A stretch of DNA of 64,000 nucleotides from Lachnospiraceae bacterium (GCA_017557525.1 JAFYYN010000005.1:1-64000), one strand, 5' to 3'; shown: positions 28,077-37,382, counted from the stretch's first letter. Notes: a model not told the origin generated them from the sequence alone. A program made the numbers and translations.

Positions 28077-28105
28077 TTGAATTTATCATGTGAATACACT
28101 ATAAT
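28077..28105 (+). promoter_or_regulatory. Promoter inside the left arm of a terminator-like hairpin
   Basis: TTGAAT (28077-28082), a 17-bp spacer and a perfect TATAAT (28100-28105). The -10 box is within the left arm of the inverted repeat 28096-28165, so transcripts starting near 28112 lack that arm. Confidence 0.7.
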
Positions 28106-28170
28106 GTAGCATAGAGTCCGATGACCGCTAGAAGTTGTTATCGGCCAAAAGCTACATTATAGTGTTTTTT
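28096..28170 (+). terminator. 15-bp inverted repeat with U-run: valS read-through terminator
   Basis: ACACTATAATGTAGC (28096-28110) pairs perfectly with its complement at 28151-28165, followed by TTTTT. An inner stem CCGAT (28118-28122) with ATCGG (28140-28144) folds the loop. Transcripts from valS would carry both arms and terminate; transcripts from the embedded promoter would not. Confidence 0.65.
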
Positions 28171-28188
28171 AATTCGGAGGCAGTAATT

Positions 28189-30804
28189 TTGCGTCGATTT
28201 ATATATAGATTTATCTGTGGTCTTTTGATCATAGTTATGGGTGTATCATTGTGCCCTATTGTAAGTTCGTCCGCCAAGACAGCAAATCCACTCTCGTTAA
28301 AGAAAACTCAGAAGATACTGTACATAGGCGGCTGCAGAGGTGTTACAGTAAGCGGGAAAAAAGCGGGGTTTCTTGCACATACAAATGTCCGTAAGCTGAT
28401 AAACGGGTTTGATGTCAAGAAATATGATATTACACTAAAGTCCGCAAATGTACTCGTAGCGTCAGCAGACAGTGTTAATGACTGTATATATGCCGAGGGT
28501 ATAGGAGAAACAACTGTCAGTGTTACGGTTAAGGACAGGGAAACCGGGAAAAAGGTATTAAAATCCGGTATAAAGATTATTGTCAGGCAGAATGCAGATA
28601 AGCACAGCTTTATAGTTGAAGGAATTGACGTTCAGAAAAGCTTATATGACGGCGACTCGCTTATCATAAGCATGCCCGGTACATATACCGATAAAAGGGT
28701 AGTCATCTGTGAAGATGAAGGTGCCGAAATCACTCCTTTAGAAGATGGGAAAAGCTTTGAAATAACATTTTTTGATCCAGGAGATTATGCCATTTTAGCG
28801 GCTGCTTATCAGAGCGAAAAGTATAACGGCTATACTGCAGAAAAAGAATTTGACGTTGTCGTTAAGGAGCGTGAGGCCGAACTACATCAGACAAGTGCCG
28901 ACAGTGTTAAACTTACAGGCGGTCCCGTGGATGGGGATATGGAGGCTTCAGAGATTTCTGTTTATGAGATAAATGATGGCATAAAAGTCTTTTATTCATA
29001 CGCCTCTAAGTTATCCATGGATGCCCATGAAGCGGAGATTTGTTTTTTTAAGCCGTTTGCATCCGAAAAAGACTATGTACTTGAATATGACGGCTTGGAG
29101 TTTCCTTTTACTTCTGCACCCTGTACGGTAAATGACGTGGCATCAATTAAGATTTCAGAGGATGCTGTCCGTGCCGGAGAAGAAAATGAGTTAAGCTTTA
29201 GATTCTATAATAAGGCCGGTATAGACATTACATCCGCAGTGGATAAGGAACTGACACCTAATGTAAGGATGGAGTTTGCGGATAAAGAGTACTTTGACGG
29301 ATATATTTCCGGCAGAAAGCTTTTCTTCACCAGGAGTGGTTTTGAGGTAAAGATAAGAGCTTCATTAGAGATACCGGATGAAAATGATGTTGATATCAGA
29401 AAATTATATACTGAAAAAACCATCAAAAGCTTGCCTGAAAAAGGTACTCAGTTTACGGGAAAGGTAATTTATTCAGTAAAAGCAGATACCGGAAAGTATC
29501 TATTACCCGGAGATGAGTGCTCCAATGAAATTCCTATCGGGGATAATGTGGTCCTTGAAGCGTTATTCGAGATGGATGATGGGAAATATAAGAATTTTAA
29601 GGAAGCGGGGATTACTGATATCATTGTCGGAGATAAAACTGTGGCAATGATCGGAAAAAAGACATCTACCGGAGGATATAAGCTGATACTTAACAATGTT
29701 GGCAGTACCGGGATAGTAGCATTTCGCGGGGAAGAGGCTGTTGGCAGCTTTAGTTTAGAGGTGCTTCCTGCAAGAAAGCCTGCTGAATTAAAGGTGGAGC
29801 TGAGCAAGGAATATCTAAATACCAATACTCTTGCTGAGGACTATGTAATGATAAAAGCGGACATGTATGATCAATATGGGGCGGCTATTAACACAAGCAT
29901 GTTCAGTATTGATCAGACCGAGGCAAGTAAAAAAGATATAGGTAACGTTAAGTTTACCGAGATTTCAAAGGGAAGATTTGTGCTTAACGGATATGACTGT
30001 CCGGCGTTGTCCGAACAGAGAGCACTCACAGCGACAGTTAGATCTGAGGGCTTTGAAAGAAAAGTAAGCATCTGTATATGTGATATTTCATATGATCCGG
30101 TATCAGATGATTATGCATGTGCCTTGAAATTTGACGGCAGCCGTCTGATTGATACGGCACTCACGCTTAAAGCTGAAGCGCCTAAAAGTACCTTTGTTAC
30201 AGTAGAGATATCTAAGGGAAATTACTTTGTAGGTGAAGGGATAGGGTATTTCTTTGACAGATTTCCTGATGTAAGGCATAATGCATCATATTACGAAGTT
30301 GATCCTAATACAAGCTTTTATGGGATGAGCATAGAGTATACAGATAAAGACGGAAAAAGCCGCTATATAGGTGAGGATGAAGAGTGTATCATTCAGTCAT
30401 ATTCCGAAATTGAGTTTGTACCCTACACATATCAGAATAAGCTTCCTTCCGGAACATATACCGTTTCTGTATATCATATAAAGGCAGGAAAGGAAATGTC
30501 CCATATAGATTTGTGTGATACGGAAACTGTTATAGTTCTGGATTCAGATCCGGAGATTGAGGTTGTACAGAAGCTTCAATCGTACGCTGTTCCGCCGGAA
30601 AACGGCTGGAAAGAAGTTATCCCGCAGTATTTTTCGTTTTATTATGACGAGGAAGATATTTCGGGATATATAACCAAGGTTGATTGTGTTGAGGGTTCGA
30701 CCGGAACCGTTTTTGTAAGGAGTGTGGAGTTTTTAATGTCAGATCCATACTTTGGAGCTTTTACAAAAACAGCGAAGATAGAACGACTCATCACTAAACA
30801 ATAA
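28189..30804 (+). CDS. Large secreted Ig-like (BIG2-type) surface protein, paralogue 1
   Basis: An 871-residue exported protein. The TTG at 28189 is the best start: GGAGG precedes it by 8 nt and it gives a clean signal peptide (RRFIYRF, then hydrophobic, ending SSSAKTA). The region after the signal (LKKTQKILYIGGCRG) is nearly the same as in the next gene (LKKSSKILYLGGCKG). The two share the same order of beta-sandwich modules, including TSTGGYKLILNN against TASTGGYKLIPNN. It lacks the Pro/Thr linker of paralogue 2. No anchor motif is visible; the function is unknown. Its codon use is more mixed than that of paralogue 2, suggesting lower expression. Confidence 0.75.
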   Translation: MRRFIYRFICGLLIIVMGVSLCPIVSSSAKTANPLSLKKTQKILYIGGCRGVTVSGKKAGFLAHTNVRKLINGFDVKKYDITLKSANVLVASADSVNDCIYAEGIGETTVSVTVKDRETGKKVLKSGIKIIVRQNADKHSFIVEGIDVQKSLYDGDSLIISMPGTYTDKRVVICEDEGAEITPLEDGKSFEITFFDPGDYAILAAAYQSEKYNGYTAEKEFDVVVKEREAELHQTSADSVKLTGGPVDGDMEASEISVYEINDGIKVFYSYASKLSMDAHEAEICFFKPFASEKDYVLEYDGLEFPFTSAPCTVNDVASIKISEDAVRAGEENELSFRFYNKAGIDITSAVDKELTPNVRMEFADKEYFDGYISGRKLFFTRSGFEVKIRASLEIPDENDVDIRKLYTEKTIKSLPEKGTQFTGKVIYSVKADTGKYLLPGDECSNEIPIGDNVVLEALFEMDDGKYKNFKEAGITDIIVGDKTVAMIGKKTSTGGYKLILNNVGSTGIVAFRGEEAVGSFSLEVLPARKPAELKVELSKEYLNTNTLAEDYVMIKADMYDQYGAAINTSMFSIDQTEASKKDIGNVKFTEISKGRFVLNGYDCPALSEQRALTATVRSEGFERKVSICICDISYDPVSDDYACALKFDGSRLIDTALTLKAEAPKSTFVTVEISKGNYFVGEGIGYFFDRFPDVRHNASYYEVDPNTSFYGMSIEYTDKDGKSRYIGEDEECIIQSYSEIEFVPYTYQNKLPSGTYTVSVYHIKAGKEMSHIDLCDTETVIVLDSDPEIEVVQKLQSYAVPPENGWKEVIPQYFSFYYDEEDISGYITKVDCVEGSTGTVFVRSVEFLMSDPYFGAFTKTAKIERLITKQ

Positions 30805-30826
30805 ACAAAGAAAACGGAGGGATAAA

Positions 30827-33484
30827 ATGAAAAGAGTAACCAAGCTTTTGGCAGCTTTACTGGTACTTGTACTTGTAATCGGCGCAATACCTGTTCAGGC
30901 TGCATCAACACCTTCTCTTAAAAAATCGTCAAAGATCCTGTATCTTGGCGGATGTAAGGGAACAAAGGCTAACGGCACAAAGGCTAATTTCTCTGAGAGC
31001 GTAAAAGCAAGCAAGCTCTTAAAGGGATTTAAGTCTTCTACTATGGACATTAAGCTTGAGTCCAGTAATGAAAAAGTAGCTAAGGTTAGTAACTCAAACG
31101 GCACTATTACAGCTGTCGGCAGAGGTACAGCCAAGGTTATGATCACTGTAAGAAACAAATCAACAGAAAAGACCATCTTTGCTAAGGAAGTAAAGATCAC
31201 AGTAAAGAAAAATGCAGATGCAAATTTCTCAGTAACAGGTATCAAGGATGGTGCTGAGTACGAGGTTGGAAAGAGCCTTACAGTAGTTCTTACCAGAAAA
31301 TCAGATGACGACTACAGAAAGCTTACAGTAGACAACAGCGGTGCAGCACTTACTAAGAAGAATTCCGCAGGTTCCAAGTACACTGTTAAGTTCAATGAGC
31401 CCGGTACTTATACCTTTACAGCTACTGCATACCAGAGCAGTACTTATGCAGGTGCTACAGCAAAGAAGACATTCACAGTTACAGTAAAGGGAGCAGCTCC
31501 TACCCCTACACCTACTGCAGCTCCTACGCCTACAACAACTCCTACACCTACTGCAGCTCCTTCATCTCTGAGCATAAAGCAGACAGCACTTGATACATTT
31601 GTTATCTCAGGGGTTAAAAACGCAGCTGATATCAAGGCTAAGGATATCAAGATATATACACTTCTTACAAATGACATTGAGTATAATAAGAGTGCATACA
31701 TCAAGAGCGTAAGTGCAAGCACAAGCGGTACAGATTTAACTGTAGTTATGCTTTCTAACTTTGATTCGGATACTGTTCATTATGTAGAGTTACCCGGCAT
31801 TACAACAAGTCCTTTAAGCTTTAAGGCTGTTGGCGGTACTGAGATGGATATTGCAAGGATCGAAGTAACAAATACAAAGGTTCTTTACAATACTATGGCT
31901 GATCTTGGCCTTAAGTATTACAATGCTGACGGCGTAGATATCACAAGCAATGTAAAGGACAAGGTACTGGTTGAGATCACTAACGCAGAGCAGAACGTAT
32001 ATGATGCATACGCAAGCGGAACACAGGTTTACTTCTCAACACCTAACAAGGTTCATTACTTCAATATCTCTGTTCTTAAGGGATACGTAAACGGAACAGC
32101 AGTATATGAGAAGAAGGAAAATGTAGCAATCATGTCATATGAGCCTCAGTTTGACAGGATCATCTATACCGTAACCACTGATGACGGTACATATCTGAAG
32201 GCTACAGATACACTTAACCACACATTTACAGTAGACGATACAAGTGCAATACTTGAAGTACTCTTTGTATACAAGGATGCTGTAACCGGTACAGAGACCT
32301 ATAAGACAATGGCTGAAGAAGGCATTGAAAAGGTTGATACCAATAACGGAAAGATCATGTTCATCGGTGCTACAGCTTCTACAGGCGGATACAAGCTTAT
32401 CCCCAACAACACAGGTGTTGTTACTGTAGTACTTTACAAGAATGGCCGTGATTATGCAGTTGCTGAGGTTGAGATCAAGGCGGCTAAGAAAGTTAGTACC
32501 GTTGTTGCTACAGTTAACAAGAACTTCTTAAATGTTAATCCTGCAGCTGATGACAGCATTGAGATCACAGCAGTAGTTAAGGATCAGTACGGTGATGAGA
32601 TGAAGGATCAGCCTATCACCATCACACAGCTTGATACAACATATGCAACAGGTATCGTTTCATTCGGCGGATTTGTCGGTGGAAAACTTAAGGTACCCGG
32701 AGCTACAGTAGCTTTCTCTAAGGAAGGCGTTATCACTGCAAAGGTTACCTGTGGAACAGTATCTACCAATGTAATGTTCACAGTAGGTGACAAGTCAGAG
32801 GCTACAGCATGGAGACTTTCAAACCCTGAAGTAAGCGTATACGCTATGGATACAGCTATCAAGGAGGGTGATGTAAAGCCTCAGGTAACAGCTATCAGTG
32901 TACAGGGTGTTAACGGCAACTACACCGTTAAGAAGGAATTCCTTAAGTTCATGGGTAAGGCAGTAACAGCTCAGCTTAAGGCTTCTGATTTCGGTCTTGC
33001 TGAAGGCACAAAGATTTATGTCTACACCATCCAGAAGGATAGCCAATACTTATCAGCACTTCCGGATCTTGTTACAGATGACAGCATAGAGGTTAAGTTC
33101 CAGTCCTTCGATTATCAGAAGAAACTTGCAGCAGGTCAGTATACATTTACAGCATACAGCCTGGTACTTGGCGCAAGCAATTCTCAGATCGCTATAATCG
33201 GACAGAAGAACATCGTTGTTTCTAACAACCAGCCTACAGTTTCTTACAAGTTCGTAAAGGATAAGACTACTCAGACTGCACCTATCGCTATTGCTACCGA
33301 TTGCTATGAATTCTACATTGATGGCAAGAAGCTTCCTACAACTGCTGTAGTTGATGCAGATGTAGCTGTAAACGGCGATGGTACAAGCAAACTTGTAAAG
33401 AGCGTAACCATTACTATCAACAATACAGTATATGGTGACTTCCAGCAGAAGGTGACTCTTGCAGGAGCAGATATCATCAAATAA
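30827..33484 (+). CDS. Large secreted Ig-like (BIG2-type) surface protein, paralogue 2
   Basis: An 885-residue protein with a typical signal peptide (KRVTKLLAALLVLVLVIGAI.. ending VQAA) and an AACGGAGGG ribosome site. A BIG2-like module follows (KLESSNEKVAKVSNSNGTIT, AVGRGTAKVMITVRN), then further beta-sandwich repeats and a Pro/Thr linker (TPTPTAAPTPTTTPTPTAAP, about residues 226-245). It begins 22 bp after paralogue 1, so the pair is a tandem duplication. Lysines are mostly AAG and alanines GCA/GCT, a narrow codon choice suggesting high expression. Probably a major cell-surface or secreted structural protein; the ligand is unknown. Confidence 0.78.
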   Translation: MKRVTKLLAALLVLVLVIGAIPVQAASTPSLKKSSKILYLGGCKGTKANGTKANFSESVKASKLLKGFKSSTMDIKLESSNEKVAKVSNSNGTITAVGRGTAKVMITVRNKSTEKTIFAKEVKITVKKNADANFSVTGIKDGAEYEVGKSLTVVLTRKSDDDYRKLTVDNSGAALTKKNSAGSKYTVKFNEPGTYTFTATAYQSSTYAGATAKKTFTVTVKGAAPTPTPTAAPTPTTTPTPTAAPSSLSIKQTALDTFVISGVKNAADIKAKDIKIYTLLTNDIEYNKSAYIKSVSASTSGTDLTVVMLSNFDSDTVHYVELPGITTSPLSFKAVGGTEMDIARIEVTNTKVLYNTMADLGLKYYNADGVDITSNVKDKVLVEITNAEQNVYDAYASGTQVYFSTPNKVHYFNISVLKGYVNGTAVYEKKENVAIMSYEPQFDRIIYTVTTDDGTYLKATDTLNHTFTVDDTSAILEVLFVYKDAVTGTETYKTMAEEGIEKVDTNNGKIMFIGATASTGGYKLIPNNTGVVTVVLYKNGRDYAVAEVEIKAAKKVSTVVATVNKNFLNVNPAADDSIEITAVVKDQYGDEMKDQPITITQLDTTYATGIVSFGGFVGGKLKVPGATVAFSKEGVITAKVTCGTVSTNVMFTVGDKSEATAWRLSNPEVSVYAMDTAIKEGDVKPQVTAISVQGVNGNYTVKKEFLKFMGKAVTAQLKASDFGLAEGTKIYVYTIQKDSQYLSALPDLVTDDSIEVKFQSFDYQKKLAAGQYTFTAYSLVLGASNSQIAIIGQKNIVVSNNQPTVSYKFVKDKTTQTAPIAIATDCYEFYIDGKKLPTTAVVDADVAVNGDGTSKLVKSVTITINNTVYGDFQQKVTLAGADIIK

Positions 33485-33515
33485 GAAATAAAATCCAAAT
33501 TAAAAAGTGTGATAG

Positions 33516-33547
33516 ATTCGCCACTCCGAAAGGGGTGGCGAATTTGT
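33516..33547 (+). terminator. Terminator with GAAA tetraloop
   Basis: ATTCGCCACTCC (33516-33527) pairs over 12 bp with GGGGTGGCGAAT (33532-33543) around a GAAA loop. The U-tract (TTGTTG) is poor, but the stem is very strong. Confidence 0.75.
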
Positions 33548-33652
33548 TGCGCGCAATCCGCAGAAAAAATCCTTGCATTATTATTTAAATAATGTTAATG
33601 TGATATATTGGTATTGTGTAGCTATGCGGTGTACATGTAAAGGAGATCACCA

Positions 33653-34495
33653 ATGATCAATTTCGACGACGTGACATTTGAATATATAAGACGTGACGAA
33701 GAAGGAAACGTTGAGAGCATCAATAAGGCTCTTGACGGGATCAGTCTTGACGTTAAAAAAGGTGATTTCATAGCCATACTTGGTGCTAACGGTTCAGGAA
33801 AATCCACTTTGGCAAGGCATATAAACGCATTGCTTACCCCGACAGAAGGAACCGTATTTATAGAAGAGATGAACACAAAGGAAGATAATAATCTCTTAAA
33901 GATCCGTCAGAAAACAGGTATGGTATTTCAGAATCCGGACAACCAGATAATCGCAGGTCTTGTAGAAGAGGATGTAGGATTTGGCCCTGAAAATATAGGG
34001 ATCCCGACAAAAGAAATCTGGGAAAGAGTTGCATTTGCCCTTGAAAAGGTCGGTATGACAGCATACAGGGAAAAATCTCCGAATAATCTCTCAGGCGGAC
34101 AGAAGCAACGAGTAGCCATAGCAGGTATACTTGCCATGAAACCTGAGTGCATAGTGCTCGATGAACCTACTGCGATGCTCGACCCTAAGGGCAGGCGTGA
34201 GGTTATAGAGACTATCACAGAGCTCAACAAAAAGGAAGGTATTACCATCATTCTTATCACGCATTACATGACAGAGGTAGTTGGTGCCGACAAGGTTTAT
34301 GTAATGAGTGGCGGTAATGTTAAGCTTTCCGGTACGCCCCGTGAGATTTTTAAGGAGGTTGAGCTTTTAAAGGAATATAAGCTTGATGTCCCCCAGGTAA
34401 CCGAGATTGCGTACCGTCTCCGTCAGAAAGGATTTCCTCTCTCGGAATGTATACTGACGATAGATGAATTTATAGATGCTGTAACCAACAGATGA
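33653..34495 (+). CDS. ecfA1: ECF transporter ATPase EcfA1
   Basis: A 280-residue ABC ATPase of the group II energy-coupling-factor module, which powers several vitamin S-components. Walker A is GANGSGKST, the signature LSGGQKQRVAIAG, Walker B CIVLDEPTAMLDP and the switch His is in LITHYMTE. Q-loop: MVFQNPDNQ. AAGGAGATC precedes the start. ecfA2 follows by 15 bp and ecfT after a repeat. The module probably serves ThiW at 52884 among other S-components (inference from family biology). Confidence 0.95.
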   Translation: MINFDDVTFEYIRRDEEGNVESINKALDGISLDVKKGDFIAILGANGSGKSTLARHINALLTPTEGTVFIEEMNTKEDNNLLKIRQKTGMVFQNPDNQIIAGLVEEDVGFGPENIGIPTKEIWERVAFALEKVGMTAYREKSPNNLSGGQKQRVAIAGILAMKPECIVLDEPTAMLDPKGRREVIETITELNKKEGITIILITHYMTEVVGADKVYVMSGGNVKLSGTPREIFKEVELLKEYKLDVPQVTEIAYRLRQKGFPLSECILTIDEFIDAVTNR

Positions 34496-34510
34496 GGCAA
34501 GGTATGAATT

Positions 34511-35359
34511 ATGTCACTCATATTAGATAAAATAAATTATTACTACAGTAAGGGCACCGCATTTGAATCAAAGGCTCTGAAAAACATCTCCCTTACCATA
34601 CCCGATGGCGAGTTCATAGGCCTAATCGGACATACAGGTTCCGGAAAGTCAACCCTTATCCAGCATATGAACGGGCTGATCAGGGCAGATTCCGGAAGCA
34701 TATATTATAACGGGCAGGATATTTATGACAAAGACTTCAAAATGACGGAGCTCAGGCGAAAAGTTGGGCTGGTATTCCAGTATCCGGAGCATCAGCTTTT
34801 TGAGGCAACTGTTATTAAGGATGTCCTTTTCGGTCCTACAAATATGGGTATGGACAAGCTGAAAGCGGAGCTCGCGGCATATGGAGCTCTGAAGGCTGTC
34901 GGTATAGGAGAAGACCTGATAGATGCATCCCCGTTTGAGCTTTCAGGAGGACAGAAGAGGCGTGTCGCTATAGCGGGCGTGCTGGCGATGAGCCCTGAGA
35001 TACTGATACTTGATGAGCCCACAGCAGGCCTTGACCCCGCAGGACGCACGGAAATCTTAAGGCTTCTAAAGAAAATCCATGAGGATAATGGGATTACGGT
35101 CATACTGGTTTCCCACAGCATGGAGGATGTGGCGGAATACGCGGAAAGACTTATAGTCATAGATGACGGTGAAATAAAATATGATGACGAACCCCGTAAA
35201 GTATTTACACATATAGATGAATTAAGGAAAACGGGACTTGAAATACCCGAGTGTACTGAACTAGTGGGCAGGCTGGCAGATCTTGGACTTAAGGTGGACA
35301 GAAGCTGCCTTACCGTTGATGAGGCAGTTGCATCCATACTTCAATCGACGGGTTATTGA
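34511..35359 (+). CDS. ecfA2: ECF transporter ATPase EcfA2
   Basis: A 282-residue ABC ATPase pairing with EcfA1. Walker A is GHTGSGKST, Q-loop LVFQYPEHQ, signature LSGGQKRRVAIAG, Walker B ILILDEPTAGLDP and the His switch LVSHSMED. All catalytic residues are intact. The ribosome site is modest (AAGGT), consistent with coupling to ecfA1. Confidence 0.95.
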   Translation: MSLILDKINYYYSKGTAFESKALKNISLTIPDGEFIGLIGHTGSGKSTLIQHMNGLIRADSGSIYYNGQDIYDKDFKMTELRRKVGLVFQYPEHQLFEATVIKDVLFGPTNMGMDKLKAELAAYGALKAVGIGEDLIDASPFELSGGQKRRVAIAGVLAMSPEILILDEPTAGLDPAGRTEILRLLKKIHEDNGITVILVSHSMEDVAEYAERLIVIDDGEIKYDDEPRKVFTHIDELRKTGLEIPECTELVGRLADLGLKVDRSCLTVDEAVASILQSTGY

Positions 35360-35367
35360 AAATTACC

Positions 35368-35505
35368 ACTTCTCCACGTTGTTACCGGCCTCTTCTCTCT
35401 TCGAGAGATGGAAGTATAGCAGAGTCACGACAAATGCCTAGTCAAAATTGAGTAAGGGTCCCGTTTGATCGTTTGACGCACTTCGGGGTATTCGGTGTAG
35501 GACAA
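35368..35505. repeat. Dispersed repeat element, copy 2, between ecfA2 and ecfT
   Basis: Related to 230-417: CCACTTC, GTTACCGG, the TCTCT..AGAGA hairpin with GATGG, a GTCAAA block and the ending TATTCGGTGTAGGAC. It lacks the expanded 12-bp and 19-bp tandem arrays. It separates genes that normally abut, so it is likely an insertion into the ecf operon. Confidence 0.65.
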
Positions 35506-35546
35506 GATAGAAACACATATATAGAAAATACAAGGAAAAAAGGAAA

Positions 35547-36338
35547 ATGCTTAGAGATTTAACCATAGGACAATATTATCCGGTTGAGTCGCCCATACAC
35601 AGGCTCGACCCCAGAACGAAATTCCTGGGTACTATAATATATGTAGTATCCTTATTTCTGTTCAAAAGCTTCTGGGGCTTTCTGCTTACGGGGGGCTTTC
35701 TTGTCATGGTTACAGTTCTGGCTCGTATCCCTCCGAAATATGTAATAAAGGGCATGCGGCCCATGCTTTTTCTGCTCCTTTTTATGATGATATTTAATCT
35801 TCTGCTTACTCCGGGTGAGGTTATAGGAGAATGGTGGATATTTTCTGTTACAAAAGAAGGTATTTATGCAGCTCTCTTTATGGGCCTCAGACTGGCGATG
35901 CTTGTACTGGGCTCCTCGCTTATGACATATACCACAACTCCCAATAAGCTTACGGCCGGTATGGAAAGCGTGTTTGGGTTTTTAAAGATATTTAAGGTTC
36001 CGGTGCATGAGCTGGCAATGATGATTTCGATAGCACTGAGGTTTATCCCGATTTTATTGGAAGAAACAAACAAGATCATGAAGGCTCAACAGGCAAGAGG
36101 AGCAGATTTTGAGACCGGAGGGCCGATAAAAAGAGCGAAAGCACTTATCCCAATTCTGATTCCGCTTTTTATTTCTTCCTTCAGACGTGCAGGGGAGCTG
36201 GCCGAAGCCATGGAGGCACGCTGCTACCATGGCGGTGAAGGCCGTACCAAGATGAAGCCGCTAAAATATCATATCGGAGACTTAGTGGCATATATAGTAC
36301 TTGCCGGACTAGTTGCCGGATGTATATTTATTCCATGA
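35547..36338 (+). CDS. ecfT: ECF transporter transmembrane protein EcfT
   Basis: A 263-residue membrane protein with about five hydrophobic helices that couples the EcfA dimer to S-components. The two coupling motifs are visible, ARG in KAQQARGADFETGG and ARCY in EAMEARCYHGG. The ribosome site is AAGGAAAAAAGG. It is separated from ecfA2 by 187 bp of repeat sequence and ends at a terminator, so truA is transcribed separately. Confidence 0.94.
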   Translation: MLRDLTIGQYYPVESPIHRLDPRTKFLGTIIYVVSLFLFKSFWGFLLTGGFLVMVTVLARIPPKYVIKGMRPMLFLLLFMMIFNLLLTPGEVIGEWWIFSVTKEGIYAALFMGLRLAMLVLGSSLMTYTTTPNKLTAGMESVFGFLKIFKVPVHELAMMISIALRFIPILLEETNKIMKAQQARGADFETGGPIKRAKALIPILIPLFISSFRRAGELAEAMEARCYHGGEGRTKMKPLKYHIGDLVAYIVLAGLVAGCIFIP

Positions 36339-36376
36339 TGTGACAAGGGGATGGTTCTCTTGTCACATTTTTATTT
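36338..36376 (+). terminator. Terminator after ecfT
   Basis: ATGTGACAAG (36338-36347) pairs perfectly with CTTGTCACAT (36359-36368), followed by TTTTATTTT. Confidence 0.9.
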
Positions 36377-36398
36377 TGAAAGGAACAGTAACCTCTAA

Positions 36399-36407
36399 TG
36401 ATATAAT
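36399..36407 (+). promoter_or_regulatory. Extended -10 promoter for truA
   Basis: TGATATAAT (36399-36407) is an extended -10; a TTGAAA lies 20 bp upstream (36376-36381), overlapping the ecfT terminator tail. Confidence 0.5.
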
Positions 36408-36497
36408 AGTTGAATTTTAGATGGATTGGGTGTATTATATCTATAGTTTGTAACACGGTTTTTGGTATATTCTGATAGGTATATGGGAGTGACGACA

Positions 36498-37382
36498 TTG
36501 CGACGTATAATGATCACAATTGCATATGATGGGACCGAATACGTCGGATGGCAGATGCAGCCTAACGGGGTAGCGGTAGAGCAGGTGATAAACAAGGCGC
36601 TAAGCGAATTGCTAAAGGAAGACATTATCATCGCCGGAGCTTCACGAACGGACTCGGGTGTACATGCTGATGGAAATGTTGCAGTATTTGATACCGAAAC
36701 ACGTATCCCGGCAGATAAGATATGTTTTGCACTTAACCAGAGGTTACCCAAGGATATAGTATGTACTTCAAGCTGTGAGGTAAATCCCGATTTTCATCCC
36801 AGACACGCTGACTGCACAAAGACCTATGAATACCGTATATACAATGCAGTGCACCCCGATCCCTTAAAACGCAGATATTCGTATTTCGTATATGTACCAT
36901 TGGATATAGAGGCTATGCGAAAAGCGGCTGAATATCTAAAAGGCGAGCATGATTTCGCAAGTTTTTGCTCCGCACATGCGCAGGTAAAGACTACGGTAAG
37001 GAACATATATTCACTTGACATAACCACAACAGACATTACTCCTGTTGAGACCGGAGGAGAAAATCAAAGGCTTCCCCTTGAGGGGAAGCTGACTGATGAG
37101 GTGTTACCTTCTAAGAAATACATGGCAAACGACATCATAATCCGTATCAGCGGAAACGGATTCCTTTACAATATGGTGCGTATCATAGTCGGTACGCTTG
37201 TTAAGGTCGGGTATCATTTTTATCCGCCTGAGTATGTGAAAACAATACTTGAGGCATGTGACAGGACAAAGGCCGGACCAAAGGCACCGGCAGAAGGCTT
37301 GAAACTGGTCGGGATAGAGTACAGAAAAGAAGACTATATCCCGATAACTATAAAAAAAGAGGAGGTTTCAAATGAAGATTAG
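36498..37382 (+). CDS. truA: tRNA pseudouridine synthase A with a repeat-derived insertion
   Basis: A 294-residue TruA that makes pseudouridine at positions 38-40 of tRNA anticodon arms. The catalytic Asp is in GASRTDSGVHADGN, and GNGFLYNMVRIIVGTL is the family's C-terminal motif. I choose the TTG at 36498: GGGAG lies 8 nt upstream and the protein then starts RRIMITIAYDGTEY, like other TruA proteins. Between LDITTTDI and IIIRISGNG there is a longer-than-usual loop, of which QRLPLEGKLTDEVL is encoded by a family A palindromic repeat (37066-37106). The frame is kept open and the catalytic core is intact. The 3' end overlaps the next gene by 11 bp. Confidence 0.93.
   Translation: MRRIMITIAYDGTEYVGWQMQPNGVAVEQVINKALSELLKEDIIIAGASRTDSGVHADGNVAVFDTETRIPADKICFALNQRLPKDIVCTSSCEVNPDFHPRHADCTKTYEYRIYNAVHPDPLKRRYSYFVYVPLDIEAMRKAAEYLKGEHDFASFCSAHAQVKTTVRNIYSLDITTTDITPVETGGENQRLPLEGKLTDEVLPSKKYMANDIIIRISGNGFLYNMVRIIVGTLVKVGYHFYPPEYVKTILEACDRTKAGPKAPAEGLKLVGIEYRKEDYIPITIKKEEVSNED
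37066..37106 (+). repeat. Palindromic repeat family A inside truA
   Basis: AAAGGCTTCCCCTTGAGGGG, then AAGCTGACTGATGAGGTGTT, is almost identical to the intergenic copy at 60805-60853, minus the small internal TCTGCGAAGCAGA hairpin. It is read in frame as 14 residues of TruA. Confidence 0.85.

Noticed and set aside
28096-28165. Invertible promoter (phase switch) flanked by inverted repeats
   Set aside because: The spacer is only 40 bp, the -10 box is inside the repeat itself so inversion would not change it, and no recombinase gene is nearby. A terminator-promoter overlap explains it better.
34792-35337. 181-codon minus-strand open frame in ecfA2
   Set aside because: Shadow of a gene with intact ABC motifs; Ser-rich and without a ribosome site.
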